A DNA stretch of 64,000 nt from RU20A sp042610495 (GCF_042610495.1 NZ_JBHGAP010000011.1:106147-170146); one strand, 5' to 3'. Positions 42,802-53,291 are shown, counted from the first letter of the stretch. Program-made: numbers and translations. Notes: a model not told the origin generated them from the sequence alone.

Positions 42802-42890
42802 NCGATCAGTTCGAGCGGACGCGCGATCTCGAGATTGACGATCTCCGCACTGTCGGTTCCGTGGAAGCGGCGGGCCGCCTGCAGCGCGAT
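42714..42890. other. Assembly join: 88-bp exact duplication around a single N
   Basis: Bases 42714-42801 and 42803-42890 are identical, separated by one undetermined base at 42802. This is what two overlapping contig ends look like when joined without merging. Removing 89 bases puts the two rkpA frames in phase (the codon registers then differ by a multiple of three) and gives one protein of about 2502 residues. The frameshift is therefore very probably not biological. Confidence 0.9.
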
Positions 42891-45701
42891 CTCGATGAAG
42901 CCGCTGCCCGGCAGGATGGCCTTGCCGTCCACAACGTGCTCGGCAAGGTCGGGGAAGAGATGGGCATCGATATGGTTCTTCCAGACCGACCCGTTCGGAT
43001 CGACCCGCCAGCCGGCAAGCGTGTAGACGTGGTGGCCGCCGCGGCCGAAAATATCGCTGGAGTCTGTGGTCGATGCCGGCCGCAGGTCGGCAGGTTCGAA
43101 AGGAAGACCGGGCAGGCTGACGGCTGCATTGCGTCGGCCAAACACGCGTGTTGTCTCGACGGCTGCGCCATGGGCAACGGCGCGCGCCATGGAACGCGAT
43201 ACGGGATCGTGACCCTTTTCAGATGCATCGCGCAGAAGTGTCGGAATGACGGTGCCGGGTGCCGATGACTGCTTCACCGTTTCCTTGAGGTAGGACGACA
43301 GGATCGCGCGGGGCGACATTTCCAAAAACAGCGAACAGCCGAGTGCGATCGCGGCTTCGGTCGCCTGCTGGAAGCGCACGGGCTCGCGCACGTTGCGCCA
43401 CCAGTAGCCGGCATCCAGCTGATCCCCGTCCATACGGGCGCCCGTGACTGTCGAAAGATAGGCAATATCGCTCGTGCGCGGCGCGATATCCGGCAGATCC
43501 GAAAGGAACGCCTCCTTCGCCTGGTCGATGATCGGGTGGTGGAAGGGGTAGTTGATGTCGAGGACCTGGGCCGGGATCTTCGCCTTGCGCGCCTGCTCGC
43601 GATAGGCGTGGACCTGATCGACCGGACCGGAGATGGTCACGGAATTATGCGCATTCGTGGCTGCAATGCAGATCGCGTCGAAACCGCGCGCATCGGCAAA
43701 GGCACGGGCCTGCTCCTCGCCGAGCATGACGGCGGCCATGGTGCCCTGGCCGGCCAGCATGTCCTGGTGCAGCGAGCGCTTGGCGACAATCGCGACGGCA
43801 TCGACAAGCGTCAACGCGCCGCCCGCATAGGCAGCGGCAATCTCGCCGACGGAATGGCCGAAGACGGCCGTTGGCTTGATGCCCATTGCCACGAGCGAAT
43901 CCGACAGCGCAGCCTGAACGGCAAACAGCAGCGGCTGGGCAATCTTGGTGTCCGACAGCTTCTTGTCGAGGTCCGGGTCCGTCAGCACCTCGACAAGGTC
44001 GAGGTCGGAATGGAAGCGGAAGAGCGCTGCAATCGAGGTAAAGCTCTGGCGGAAGTGCAGGTTTTCCCGGAACGCATCGACACCCATGCCGGCAAACTGG
44101 GAGCCGTTGCCGGAAAACACGAAAGCGACCCGCGCGTCGCGCACCACGGCTTCACCGGTCTCGCCGATGTCGGAGGCCGGCTTTTCCAGATGGCGCGCAA
44201 TGGCGCGGACGATGTCCTCCGCATTCTCAGCGCGCGCCACGAAACGATGACGCATCTGCGTCCGGTTGGCGCCGGATGCCGAAACGATGGAGCGCACATC
44301 CTGACGCGAGGCACGCGCAAACCGCCCCTTGTAGTCTTCAAGCAAGGCTTCCAGCGCGCTCGCGGTGTGGGCGCTGGCGAGGAAAACATGGCTGGTCCCG
44401 GCGGTCAGGCTCTTGTCCTCGACCGCCTGCTCCGGGTCGGAAATGACCACATGCGCGTTCGCGCCGCCAAAGCCGAAGGAGTTGATGCCGGCAAGCCGCG
44501 CCCGCTTGCCCTTCAGAAGCTCGATCGGGTTGGCCGTCACGCGCACGTTCAGCCCTTCGAAGTCGATGTTCTCGTTCGGCGTTTCGAAGTGCAGCGAAGC
44601 CGGCAGATAGTTGCTTTCCAGCGCCATCTGCGCCTTCAGCATGCCGAACAGACCGGATGCCGGTTCCGTATGGCCGATATTGGACTTGATGGACCCGATC
44701 GGCACCGGCGCATTGCGCGGTTTGCCGATGACGGTCCCGATCGACCAGACCTCGGCCGGGTCGCCGACCTTCGTCCCCGTTCCGTGTCCTTCAACGAAGG
44801 CGACCTGGTTCGGGTCGATGCCGTTGCCTTCATAGATCGCCCGCAGCAGGTTTGCCTGGGCTTCCCGCGATGGCAGCGAAATACCGTTGGTCCGCCCGGC
44901 AGAATTGACGCCGGACGCCACGATACGGCCATAGCTCCGGTCGCGTTCGCGGCGGGCGCGATCTGTCCGGCGCAGGACGAAGACGACCGCCCCTTCGGCG
45001 CGGACGTAGCCGGCACCGTCATTGTCATAGGCGCGGCAGAGGCCTTCCGGCGACAGCATGCGGGCCTGCGCAAAGCCGACGAAGGGCAGGGGATGGGCGA
45101 GGATGTTGACGCCGCCGACGATGGCCGTGTCGATTTCGCCGGAATTCAACGCACGGTAGGCCTGGTCAAGCGCGACCAGCGAAGACGAACAGGCCGTATC
45201 GACCGTCATGCTCGGGCCGCTGAGCCCGAAGATGTGCGAAATGCGGTTCGAGACGATCGACAGCGTGTTGCCGGTCATGAAGTAAGGGCCGGCTGCCGCG
45301 GGATCCTCGACCGTCAGGTTGGCATGGTCGAGGCTGGAGGCGCCGATATAGACGCCGACATTCTCGCCGTGCAGGGAGGATACCGACATGTTGGCGTCTT
45401 CCAGCGCCCGCCACGCAACCTGGAGCAGCACGCGCTGCTGCGGGTCCATATACATGGCCTCGCGCTGCGACATGCCGAATGCGCCGGCATCGAAGGCATA
45501 GATACTGTCGAGCACGCCGGCGCGGAACGTGTATGTCTTGCCGGCAACGCCCATGTCCGGGTGCCAGAAGCGGGCCTTTTCCCACCGGTCGGCAGGCACC
45601 TCGGTGACGGCGCACTCACCCCTGCGTAGCAAGCCGAAAAGTTCGGCTGGCGTTTGGGCTCCGGGGGCGACGCAGGCGCGTCCGATAATCTCAACCGTCA
45701 T
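42804..45701 (-). CDS. rkpA: RkpA multidomain fatty acid/polyketide synthase, N-terminal part (KS-AT-DH)
   Basis: The 5' part of rkpA, 966 codons before the assembly join. Ketosynthase: active-site Cys171 in 'VDTACSSSLVAL', His306 in 'EGHGTGTKVGD' and His344 in 'SNIGHTEPASG'. Acyltransferase: 'FSGNGSQFAGMG' and Ser617 in 'GHSVGE'. Dehydratase start: 'HVVDGKAILPGSG' (HxxxGxxxxP). With the other part this is a one-module type I synthase, KS-AT-DH-(pseudo-MT)-ER-KR-ACP. The start MTVEIIGRAC is preceded only by a weak GCGGA, so an earlier start up to 45794 cannot be excluded. It is divergent from rkpU. Confidence 0.9.
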
Positions 45702-46110
45702 ATTCCGCAAAAAACCTTCGGCAAATGTGTCTGTGTGCGTACGCAGGCATCGGTCATGCACGCTGGATCGAACATGTGGATGGCGCGTTCCCATCCCCGG
45801 ACCGCACCAAACAGTTAGCTTGCTATTAACTGATCTCCCCTAGCTTGCAAAGTCAGGTGAGAGAATACCCGAATGATGCTCCTGCCCGAGCATTATGCGG
45901 GCAATAGGCGTTCACATATGAATACAGTGTGAAATCCGCTCATCCGCTATTGTCATTTTGGCACAGGCGATGAATTTGAAGGATGGCGCCGGCTGGTGTC
46001 TTGTTGTATCGGCGTTATTGTGCTTTTCAGGTCGCGGGCAGAAGCGTCCCAAAAGCATGCGGCAGTCACGGCGCTTCGGCGGTCCGGTTGCCGAATTCGG
46101 AGTACAGTCT
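45702..46110. promoter_or_regulatory. Divergent rkpA / rkpU promoter region with three dyads
   Basis: 409 bases between divergent capsule genes, more AT-rich than either gene. Perfect inverted repeats: CAGTTA / TAACTG (45812-45832), TGCCCG / CGGGCA (45883-45903) and TTCACA / TGTGAA (45911-45933). A weak minus-strand promoter for rkpA, TTGCAA-N16-TAATAG (45850 down to 45823), overlaps the first dyad. The last 150 bases are in frame with rkpU through an ATG at 46057 but lack a ribosome binding site there. Confidence 0.4.
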
Positions 46111-47280
46111 TTGATCCGTTACGGTGCGATTGCAATCTGTCTGGCGCTTGCGAGTTGTAAGGCAGTCCCCGGAGAAGGTCCGCTTGCGAGCGATATTATC
46201 TCCGATGCCGGCCGCTCCGGCAGCGAAATCGGCCGGCGCGATGCGACCGTTTTCGACATTGTCGATGTCGATGGCTACAGCGCACGTCTGGTGTCCAATT
46301 ACGTTTCGACCGCGCTCAGCCGCCGCTTTGGCGTGGGCGGCGGCGTCGGCGCCGTTACCATCGGCGTGGGCGATCAGTTGAAGGTCAGCATTTTCGAGGC
46401 CGGCAGCGACGGCCTTTTCTCCACCACCGAATCCAAGCAGACGTCGATTGACATCGTCGTCCAGCCGGATGGCATGGCCGCGATCCCCTATGTCGGCTCC
46501 GTCCGCTTCGCCGGCCGCACGCTGGAGCAGGCCCGCCAGGCCATCCTCAAGGCGCTCGTCAACAAGGCCGTCGAGCCTGACGTCATCGTCACCAGCGTCG
46601 GCACCACCTCGCGCAACGTGACCGTCTCCGGCGCCGTCGGAAAGCCATCCATGGTGCCGCTGAACCTGATCGCCGAATCGATCATGGACGTCATCGCGCG
46701 CGCCGGCGGCCCCGTGGCCCCGCCCTACGAATCCTACGTGACGCTGACGCGTGCCAACAAGACGAGCACGGTTCTTCTGAAGACCCTGCTCGACTCCCCG
46801 CGCGAAAACATCAACGTCCGCCCGGGTGACCAGATCTTCGTCGTCCGCGATCCCCGCACCTTCACCATCCTCGGCGCCGTCAAGGGCAATCAGCGCGTTC
46901 CCTTCGGCGCGAACGACCTGAACCTGCTGGAAGCCGTGGCGCTGGCCGGCGGCGGCAACGATGCCTCCGTCGATGCCCAGGGCTATTTCGTCTTCCGCTA
47001 CGAGGAGGCTGATATCGTCGAGGCCCTGCTCGGCCCGCAGAAGTTCAGCAACCTCGTCAACAAGGGCCTGAAGCCGGATGCGGAAGGACGCTACCCGATC
47101 GTCTACCGCTTCGACATGTCGCGCCCCGACAGCCTGATCGTCGGCCAGACCTTCCCGGTCAAGAACCGCGACGTGATCTACGCCTCGCGCCATCCGTCGG
47201 TGGATATCTCCAAATTCATGGACTTCGTCGCCCGCCCGATCGGCGCGGCTTCCTCGGTGCGCAACATCACCAACAACTGA
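46111..47280 (+). CDS. rkpU: Polysaccharide export outer-membrane lipoprotein RkpU (Wza/KpsD family)
   Basis: A 389-residue lipoprotein with a short signal peptide and lipobox 'LALASC' at Cys17. The body has the polysaccharide export domain ('ITIGVGDQLKVSIFEAG', 'VVQPDGMAAIPYVGSVRFAGRTLEQARQAI' region) and two SLBB-type domains ('VTVSGAVGKPSMVPL', 'FTILGAVKGNQRVPF'). It would form the outer-membrane channel for capsule. A TTG at 46111 is chosen because CGGAG lies eight bases upstream and gives a compact lipoprotein signal; ATG starts at 46057 or 45970 are alternatives. A strong terminator follows. Confidence 0.88.
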   Translation: MIRYGAIAICLALASCKAVPGEGPLASDIISDAGRSGSEIGRRDATVFDIVDVDGYSARLVSNYVSTALSRRFGVGGGVGAVTIGVGDQLKVSIFEAGSDGLFSTTESKQTSIDIVVQPDGMAAIPYVGSVRFAGRTLEQARQAILKALVNKAVEPDVIVTSVGTTSRNVTVSGAVGKPSMVPLNLIAESIMDVIARAGGPVAPPYESYVTLTRANKTSTVLLKTLLDSPRENINVRPGDQIFVVRDPRTFTILGAVKGNQRVPFGANDLNLLEAVALAGGGNDASVDAQGYFVFRYEEADIVEALLGPQKFSNLVNKGLKPDAEGRYPIVYRFDMSRPDSLIVGQTFPVKNRDVIYASRHPSVDISKFMDFVARPIGAASSVRNITNN

Positions 47281-47303
47281 TCGGCATCCGATCGCACCCT
47301 TTG

Positions 47304-47337
47304 AAAACCCCGCCAGCAACAGCCGGCGGGGTTTTTT
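47304..47337 (+). terminator. Terminator of rkpU
   Basis: AAAACCCCGCC and GGCGGGGTTTT form a perfect 11-bp stem with a 10-base loop and a run of six T at the end. It starts 24 bases after the rkpU stop. Confidence 0.88.
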
Positions 47338-47387
47338 GTTGCCGTCCTTTGCCGGCGACGCGACTGCGCCTGCTCCTTCGGAATCCG

Positions 47388-47422
47388 GCAAAGAAAAACC
47401 CCGCTTCTTGCGACGCGGGGTT
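47388..47422 (-). terminator. Terminator of ftsK
   Basis: On the minus strand AACCCCGC pairs with GCGGGGTT across a 10-base loop and is followed by TTTCTTT. It lies 42 bases after the ftsK stop and faces the rkpU terminator. Confidence 0.8.
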
Positions 47423-47463
47423 CATCGGTCTGCGTGGATGGTGCGGACGGCCGCCGCTCAGTC

Positions 47464-50367
47464 CTAGTCCTCGGCGTCCATCTCCATCGTCGCCGGCGCA
47501 TCGCGCTCCAGCCCGATGATCGAGCGCTTGCCGACATGGTTGGCAGGTCCGACCATGCCTTCCTGCTCCATGCGCTCCACGAGCGATGCAGCGCGATTGT
47601 AGCCGATCTGCAGGCGGCGCTGGATGTAGGAGGTCGAGCACTTCCGGTCGCGCAGCACCAGCTTCACGGCCTTCTCGTAGAGATCGTCCGCATCGCCTTC
47701 GCCCAGCGCGCCCTTGTCGAACACGGCGGTGTCTTCGGGCTCCTCGACCTCGCTGTCCTCCTCGTCCTCGGTCACGGTGCTGAGATAGTCGGGACGGCCC
47801 TGCAGCTTCAGATGCGCAACGACCCGCTCGACTTCTTCATCCGAGACAAAGGGCCCGTGCACGCGCGAAATCCGCCCGCCACCCATCATGTGCAGCATGT
47901 CGCCCTGGCCAAGCAGGTGCTCCGCGCCCTGTTCGCCGAGGATGGTGCGGCTGTCGATCTTCGACGTTACCTGGAAGGAGATGCGGGTCGGGAAGTTTGC
48001 CTTGATCGTGCCGGTGATGACATCGACCGAGGGGCGCTGCGTTGCCATGATCAGGTGAATGCCGGCGGCACGCGCCATCTGCGCCAGACGCTGGATGGCG
48101 CCTTCGATCTCCTTGCCGGCCACCATCATCAGGTCGGCCATCTCGTCGACGATGACGACGATGTAGGGCAGCGGCGACAGGTCGAGTTCCTGCTCCTCGA
48201 AGACAGGCTCGCCGGTGGAACGGTCAAACCCGGTCTGCACGTTCGCAAGGATCGTTTCGCCACGGGCACGGGCATTGGCCGTGCGTTGGTTATAGCCGTC
48301 GATGTTGCGCACGCCGAGACGCGACATCTTGCGATAGCGCTCCTCCATCTCCCGCACGGCCCATTTCAGCGCCATCACGGCCTTCTTGGGATCGGTCACG
48401 ACCGGGGTTAGCAGATGCGGAATACCGTCATAGATCGACAGTTCCAGCATCTTCGGATCGACCATGATCAGCCGGCATTCCTCCGGCTTCAGCCGGTAAA
48501 GGAGCGAAAGGATCATCGTGTTGATGGCGACCGACTTGCCCGAGCCGGTCGTGCCGGCGACCAGCAGATGCGGCATTTTCGCAAGTTCCGCGATGACGGG
48601 TTCGCCGCCGATCGTCTTGCCGAGGCAGAGCGCCAGCCGCGCGCGGCTTTCCGAATAGGCCTCCGATTCCACCAGCTCGCGGAAATAGACGGTCTCGCGA
48701 ACCGGGTTCGGCAGTTCGATGCCGATGACATTCCGGCCGGGTACGACCGCAACGCGCGCCGAAAGGGCCGACATGGAGCGGGCGATATCATCGGAAAGGC
48801 CGATGACGCGCGAGGACTTGACCCCCGGTGCCGGCTCGAACTCATAGAGCGTCACGACCGGGCCGGGACGCACGTCGATGATCTCGCCCCGCACGCCGAA
48901 ATCCTCCAGCACGCTTTCCAGCAGCCCGGCGCTCTGTTCCAGAGCCTCCTGCGTCATGGTCATCGTCTCGCGCTCGGGTGCATCGTTCAGCAGGTCGAGC
49001 GAGGGCATTTCATAATCGCCGCCACTCGCCAGCGGCGCCGGCATCATGGTCAGCGGTCGTGCGGAAACCGTGCGGGTGCGTGTCGGTGCCGGAGCGGGTG
49101 CAGGCGTTGGCTCGGCCTCGACATGGGCATCGATGCCTGTCTCAGCGATGGGCGCAGGTGCCTCCATCGGCACCGATGGCATATCCGCCGCGATGTCGGC
49201 CACGCTTTCCGACGCCAGGGTTTCACAAGCCGGCTCGGTGACGGAGGAGACGGCCGCGGCCGGTACTGCGACATTCGCTGCCGCCGCTGCCAGGGCTGCC
49301 TCGAGCGCCGAGATGGCGGCACTCGGACGGCGCAGATCAATGGCGCGATAAAGCGTTTCGATCGGCGGCTGGATACGGATCGGCCGGGACCATGCCGTCT
49401 GGGCCGGCTGCACGGGTGCCGCTGCGACGGGAGCCGTCGCCACAATCGGAGCCATCGCCAAGGGCGGGTGTACCATCACACGCGGCGCCGTTGCCATGGT
49501 CTGGCCGAGCGGTCCCGAGACGGCAGCCGGGGCAGGGGCGGACGTATCCCCCGCTCCGAAAAGCGAAAGATCCACATCCTCGGCAATTGCCGTCCAGAAA
49601 ATCGAATCCGGCAAGGCATTGAGAATGGGGGCAGCAACGACGGGCGCGCCGGGCGAGTGCTGCTCCACACCCGTACCAGCCGCAAGCCCATCCGCCACCA
49701 CGACCGGGGCCGCCGCAATCTGCGTGACAACGGCCGGCTCCTGCGCCTGTGTCGCCTGCGCCGCGAGACGGCCAACCACGCTGCCTCGCCCACCGCTGAT
49801 CGTCCCGCTGCTGACGGATGCCTTCTCGACCACCGGCGTCACGAGCGCGACAGGAGGCGCCTGCGGCGGCGTCAGCCCCAGGGCATCGGCGGCCTCGCGA
49901 TGCCGCAACGTTCCAGCCACTTCGCGCCGCAACTTTGCCAGAAGCGACATGGCATCGCCCTGCCAAACAACCGGCTGCGTGACCGGCGGCAAGGCCTGCA
50001 AGCCGGTTTCGATAGACGTGTCAGAGGGCACGGCGGCCGCAGGCTGCGCGGTGGGGATCATCAAGGCATCGGCCTGGCTCTGCTGGACGGTCGGCGCTAG
50101 CGCGGACGTTAATTCCGGCACCGCGACCATCGGAACTGCATCCGACAACACCACCTCGCCTTCGCCCTCACCACCCTTGCGCGGAATGGCATTTTCAGGC
50201 GTGCGGGTGAAGCGGACATTTGGCCGGATGATGAAAGCCCGCTGCCAATCCGGCAGATCGGTCAACTCGCCAGCCCCCTTCAACGTCCCCCCATCGCCCC
50301 GGCTCCCTTGCTGTTCGGCCGATTTTTTCAGGCTGGCTTGGACCGGGGCAGGGCGGATCTGACGCAT
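47464..50367 (-). CDS. ftsK: FtsK/SpoIIIE-type DNA translocase lacking the membrane domain
   Basis: A 967-residue protein. The first 480 residues are a Pro/Ala/Val-rich linker with no membrane segment. The alpha/beta motor follows with Walker A 'AGTTGSGKSVAIN' (about residue 607) and Walker B 'VVIVDEMADLMMV' (about 737). The C-terminal gamma winged-helix ('STSYIQRRLQIGYNRAASLVERME', about 900-950) recognises polar DNA sequences. FtsK pumps DNA during division. Rhizobia often carry a second FtsK-like protein without the four-helix anchor; this looks like that version. It is flanked by capsule genes but probably unrelated to them. Confidence 0.92.
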   Translation of the reverse strand: MRQIRPAPVQASLKKSAEQQGSRGDGGTLKGAGELTDLPDWQRAFIIRPNVRFTRTPENAIPRKGGEGEGEVVLSDAVPMVAVPELTSALAPTVQQSQADALMIPTAQPAAAVPSDTSIETGLQALPPVTQPVVWQGDAMSLLAKLRREVAGTLRHREAADALGLTPPQAPPVALVTPVVEKASVSSGTISGGRGSVVGRLAAQATQAQEPAVVTQIAAAPVVVADGLAAGTGVEQHSPGAPVVAAPILNALPDSIFWTAIAEDVDLSLFGAGDTSAPAPAAVSGPLGQTMATAPRVMVHPPLAMAPIVATAPVAAAPVQPAQTAWSRPIRIQPPIETLYRAIDLRRPSAAISALEAALAAAAANVAVPAAAVSSVTEPACETLASESVADIAADMPSVPMEAPAPIAETGIDAHVEAEPTPAPAPAPTRTRTVSARPLTMMPAPLASGGDYEMPSLDLLNDAPERETMTMTQEALEQSAGLLESVLEDFGVRGEIIDVRPGPVVTLYEFEPAPGVKSSRVIGLSDDIARSMSALSARVAVVPGRNVIGIELPNPVRETVYFRELVESEAYSESRARLALCLGKTIGGEPVIAELAKMPHLLVAGTTGSGKSVAINTMILSLLYRLKPEECRLIMVDPKMLELSIYDGIPHLLTPVVTDPKKAVMALKWAVREMEERYRKMSRLGVRNIDGYNQRTANARARGETILANVQTGFDRSTGEPVFEEQELDLSPLPYIVVIVDEMADLMMVAGKEIEGAIQRLAQMARAAGIHLIMATQRPSVDVITGTIKANFPTRISFQVTSKIDSRTILGEQGAEHLLGQGDMLHMMGGGRISRVHGPFVSDEEVERVVAHLKLQGRPDYLSTVTEDEEDSEVEEPEDTAVFDKGALGEGDADDLYEKAVKLVLRDRKCSTSYIQRRLQIGYNRAASLVERMEQEGMVGPANHVGKRSIIGLERDAPATMEMDAED

Positions 50368-50596
50368 GGGACGCTTACTCTCAACTACATGTCGAACGTT
50401 GCCTTTTTCAATAAAAAAGAAAGGTTAATACCGGCTTGACGGGGGTGCCGAAAATGCTTCAGCCCGGCGGTCCCGCGGCAAAGAACACATCAACGACGTT
50501 TCAAGAAAAGGATTTGCAAACAATATCTTGAAGGGATTTCAATCGCAGAACTCCGCTTGTGGGCGTTCGTTGCCGCTCGGCGTCCGTGTTATCGCC

Positions 50597-51901
50597 TCAC
50601 CGAAGCCGCGCATAGGCATCCTTCAGCCGTTCGCGATAGGCTGCGCTGGAAAATGCTTCAGCGCGGATCCGGCCCGCGGCCACCAGGTCTGCGCGCAATG
50701 TCGGTTCCGTCGCGATCCGTTTCAATCCTTCGCGAATCGAGGCGACGTCATAGGGATCGACCAGCACCGCTGCATCACCGGCGATTTCCTTCATCGCACC
50801 TTGGTTGCTGGTCAGCAGCGGCGTCTCGCAAAGCATCGCCTCGACCAGGGGCAGCCCGAATCCCTCGTAGATCGACGGAAATGTAACCGCGAGAGCTCCC
50901 CGTGTCAGGCGCACGAGCTGCGCGCGTGTTACGTAGGGCAGGCGCAGAATGCGCAGAGGCCCGCCGGGATTGGCCAGATGGGCATGGTAGGCGCGAAGCT
51001 CATTCTCGATCAGCCACCCGTCCTTGCCCGCGACCACGAGCGGGATGTCGAGTCCGGAGGACAGATGCGCCTCGATTAGCCGCCCGACATTCTTTTTGGG
51101 CTCGACTGCGCCGTAAAACAGCAGGAAGCGGCCCATCTCCAGCCCGAAGTCGGCAGCAAGCGTGACCGCGACATGGTCCATGCCCTCGCCAAGCAGGTCG
51201 TCTGGGATATCCACATCCTGATAGGTGTTGACGACCCGCCCATCCGCAATGTCGAACAACGCATGGATGTCCGCCTTTGACTGCTCCGACACTGTCACGA
51301 TCAGATCCGCCGTCTGCGTGATCTTGCGGATCATGGCGTAATAGGCCCGCTTGTTGTCAAGTGTGGTCTCCGGCAGCTTCAGCGGCACGAGGTCATGCAG
51401 CGTGTAGATGTTGGCGGCGCCGCTTAGGAGCGCCGGCAGCGGATAGGTCCAGTGGGCCACGTCCGCCTGCATAACGTTGCGGATGGATTGAAACCTGTCC
51501 CATGTCAGAGGCAAGGACGGCCGGTCGAACACATAGGGAGCGCGCCAGTACTGCGATACGCCATCCAGACGGTAACGGCTCTCGCTATCGTAGAGCACAT
51601 TATGCCCAGCTTTCGTCGGCACGGCGTCCGAGACAAGTTTCGCGAGGCGCTCTGCATAACGGACAGTGGCAGGCCGCTTCTTGAACCAGGGTGTCGGGCC
51701 TGCAGCGCGGTCACCATAAAGAAGGTGCACGTCAAGGTCGAGGGCCGCCAGGTTTCGGCACAAAGAGCGCGCATAAGTCGCAACGCCTGTCCCTTGCGAC
51801 AGCGCAAGATTTTTACCGTCGATGACCACACGCCATCGGTCTGAGACTGAGTTCTTGTCGCGTATCATGCGCACATTCAATCCTTGTCGTGGGGCCACCA
51901 T
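50597..51901 (-). CDS. GT4-type glycosyltransferase (end of capsule cluster)
   Basis: A 434-residue GT-B enzyme. 'RWRVVIDGKNLALSQGTGVATYARSL' starts the acceptor domain; the donor domain has 'FLLFYGAVEPKKNVGRLIEAH' and the E-x7-E motif in 'IYEGFGLPLVEAMLCETPLLTSN'. It resembles mannosyl- and rhamnosyl-transferases of capsule and O-antigen clusters. The ATG at 51901 overlaps the stop of the gene upstream by one base (TGATG), so the two are coupled. It is the last gene of the long minus-strand cluster. Confidence 0.87.
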   Translation of the reverse strand: MVAPRQGLNVRMIRDKNSVSDRWRVVIDGKNLALSQGTGVATYARSLCRNLAALDLDVHLLYGDRAAGPTPWFKKRPATVRYAERLAKLVSDAVPTKAGHNVLYDSESRYRLDGVSQYWRAPYVFDRPSLPLTWDRFQSIRNVMQADVAHWTYPLPALLSGAANIYTLHDLVPLKLPETTLDNKRAYYAMIRKITQTADLIVTVSEQSKADIHALFDIADGRVVNTYQDVDIPDDLLGEGMDHVAVTLAADFGLEMGRFLLFYGAVEPKKNVGRLIEAHLSSGLDIPLVVAGKDGWLIENELRAYHAHLANPGGPLRILRLPYVTRAQLVRLTRGALAVTFPSIYEGFGLPLVEAMLCETPLLTSNQGAMKEIAGDAAVLVDPYDVASIREGLKRIATEPTLRADLVAAGRIRAEAFSSAAYRERLKDAYARLR

Positions 51902-53181
51902 CAGTGCCCCGCCATGTCCTCGATTGAGCGCAACGCGAGTGCCACGTGCTCGTCCCACGAAAATTCGGGAAGCAACGATGCAGTCGGCGATCGCTGCATC
52001 GACATGGTCATCTGCACCGCCTGCAGCAGGCCCTCGCCATCATGGATACCGACGAAGGTCGCTGCGTCCCCCAGCACCTCCCGATGTGCTGGAATGTCCG
52101 AGGCGATGACGGGAACACCGAGCCTTGCAGCTTCTACGGGAGGAAGGCCGAAACCCTCGGTGACGGATACTGTGATCAGGCCGGATGAGCTTCGCATCAG
52201 AGCGTGAAGCTCGCTGTCACGAAGACCCGAAACTTCAATGACATGGTTTGCCAGATCACGGCTGCGATCAAGCGTGGACGTAACGGTTTCGCATTCCCAG
52301 CCGCGACGCCCCACAAGCACGAGGCGTGGCGCTTTCTGCGGTCCGAGGCGCTCGATCAGCGCACGCCATACCGTCAGAAGATGTGATATGTTCTTGCGCC
52401 CCTCGATTGTGCCAACGTGAACAAAAAAAGGTAGGGTGGCGCCCAGATCCGGGACGATCGGCTTGTCGTCGGTCCCGATCGTGTTCGCCAGCGGCACGAC
52501 CCTATGGGGGGCCAGTTGTCTTCCCTCTGCGTAATGTTGCAGCGAGGCAAGGGTGAACGATGAATTGAGCAGAATTCCCTTGCCGTACCGCATGATCGTC
52601 TCGATCCGCCGCTGATGCCGTTCTGCGGCATGCGGAGAGCAGAATTCCGGAAACTCGATCGGGATCAGGTCATGGACGAAGAAGACCGGCAGGATATTTG
52701 ATGCCTCAAGCCATGTGAAACAGCGCGGCTCGTCGAGCTGCAGATGGGACACATGGAGGTATACCGACGGCATGCCGTCGCGCATGAGGGCGTTGAAGCG
52801 TTGCCGTCCCTTTATGAAAGCTTTTGCAACACTCCAGACGCTGTCTGAGACAGGCGCCTCGCTCTTATTCAGGCTTAGCGGCGATGAGCGTTTTGTCGGG
52901 AGGGGCTCGGAGAGCACCCTGAGCAGCTCTGCAAAGGTATCGCCCGGCGCAAGCCTTGCACGTTCCTGATGCGTGCGTTCGATACCGGCGAAAAGATCCG
53001 CCATGTCGTCTGCCGGCAGCACACCGCGTCCGTAGGGCGTATTTGCCAAAAAGAATACGTCCTGTGTCGTCCGGTGAGCAAGAAGATATCGGATATAGGC
53101 GTGTTCCACGCGGTCTATGCCGGTCGGCGTCGACTTTTTGGAGTGGACCAGTGTCCGCGTTACATCGAGGAGTATCCGCAT
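51901..53181 (-). CDS. GT4-type glycosyltransferase
   Basis: A 426-residue GT-B enzyme. 'MRILLDVTRTLVHSKKSTPTG' is followed by 'IDRVEHAYIRYLL', the typical opening of the WbaZ-like mannosyltransferase group; the donor domain has 'FVHVGTIEGRKNISHLL' and 'VTEGFGLPPVEAARLGVPVIASD' (E-x7-E). The ATG at 53181 is preferred over a TTG four codons earlier. Codon use is more AT-rich than the core genes. It probably adds one sugar of the capsule repeat. Confidence 0.87.
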   Translation of the reverse strand: MRILLDVTRTLVHSKKSTPTGIDRVEHAYIRYLLAHRTTQDVFFLANTPYGRGVLPADDMADLFAGIERTHQERARLAPGDTFAELLRVLSEPLPTKRSSPLSLNKSEAPVSDSVWSVAKAFIKGRQRFNALMRDGMPSVYLHVSHLQLDEPRCFTWLEASNILPVFFVHDLIPIEFPEFCSPHAAERHQRRIETIMRYGKGILLNSSFTLASLQHYAEGRQLAPHRVVPLANTIGTDDKPIVPDLGATLPFFVHVGTIEGRKNISHLLTVWRALIERLGPQKAPRLVLVGRRGWECETVTSTLDRSRDLANHVIEVSGLRDSELHALMRSSSGLITVSVTEGFGLPPVEAARLGVPVIASDIPAHREVLGDAATFVGIHDGEGLLQAVQMTMSMQRSPTASLLPEFSWDEHVALALRSIEDMAGH

Positions 53182-53291
53182 AGCTCTATGCAATATCTAC
53201 AGGGCAGAACGGAGACAACCTGCAATTTTCATCTTGAGAGATTCGCAGGCGAAACCGCAAGACTACGCTGCCGCTGATGTCTCTGCTGCCG

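Noticed and set aside
48415..50100. Plus-strand open frame of 561 codons across ftsK
   Set aside because: Antisense to the ftsK motor and linker, Arg/His/Gly-rich, with no motif.
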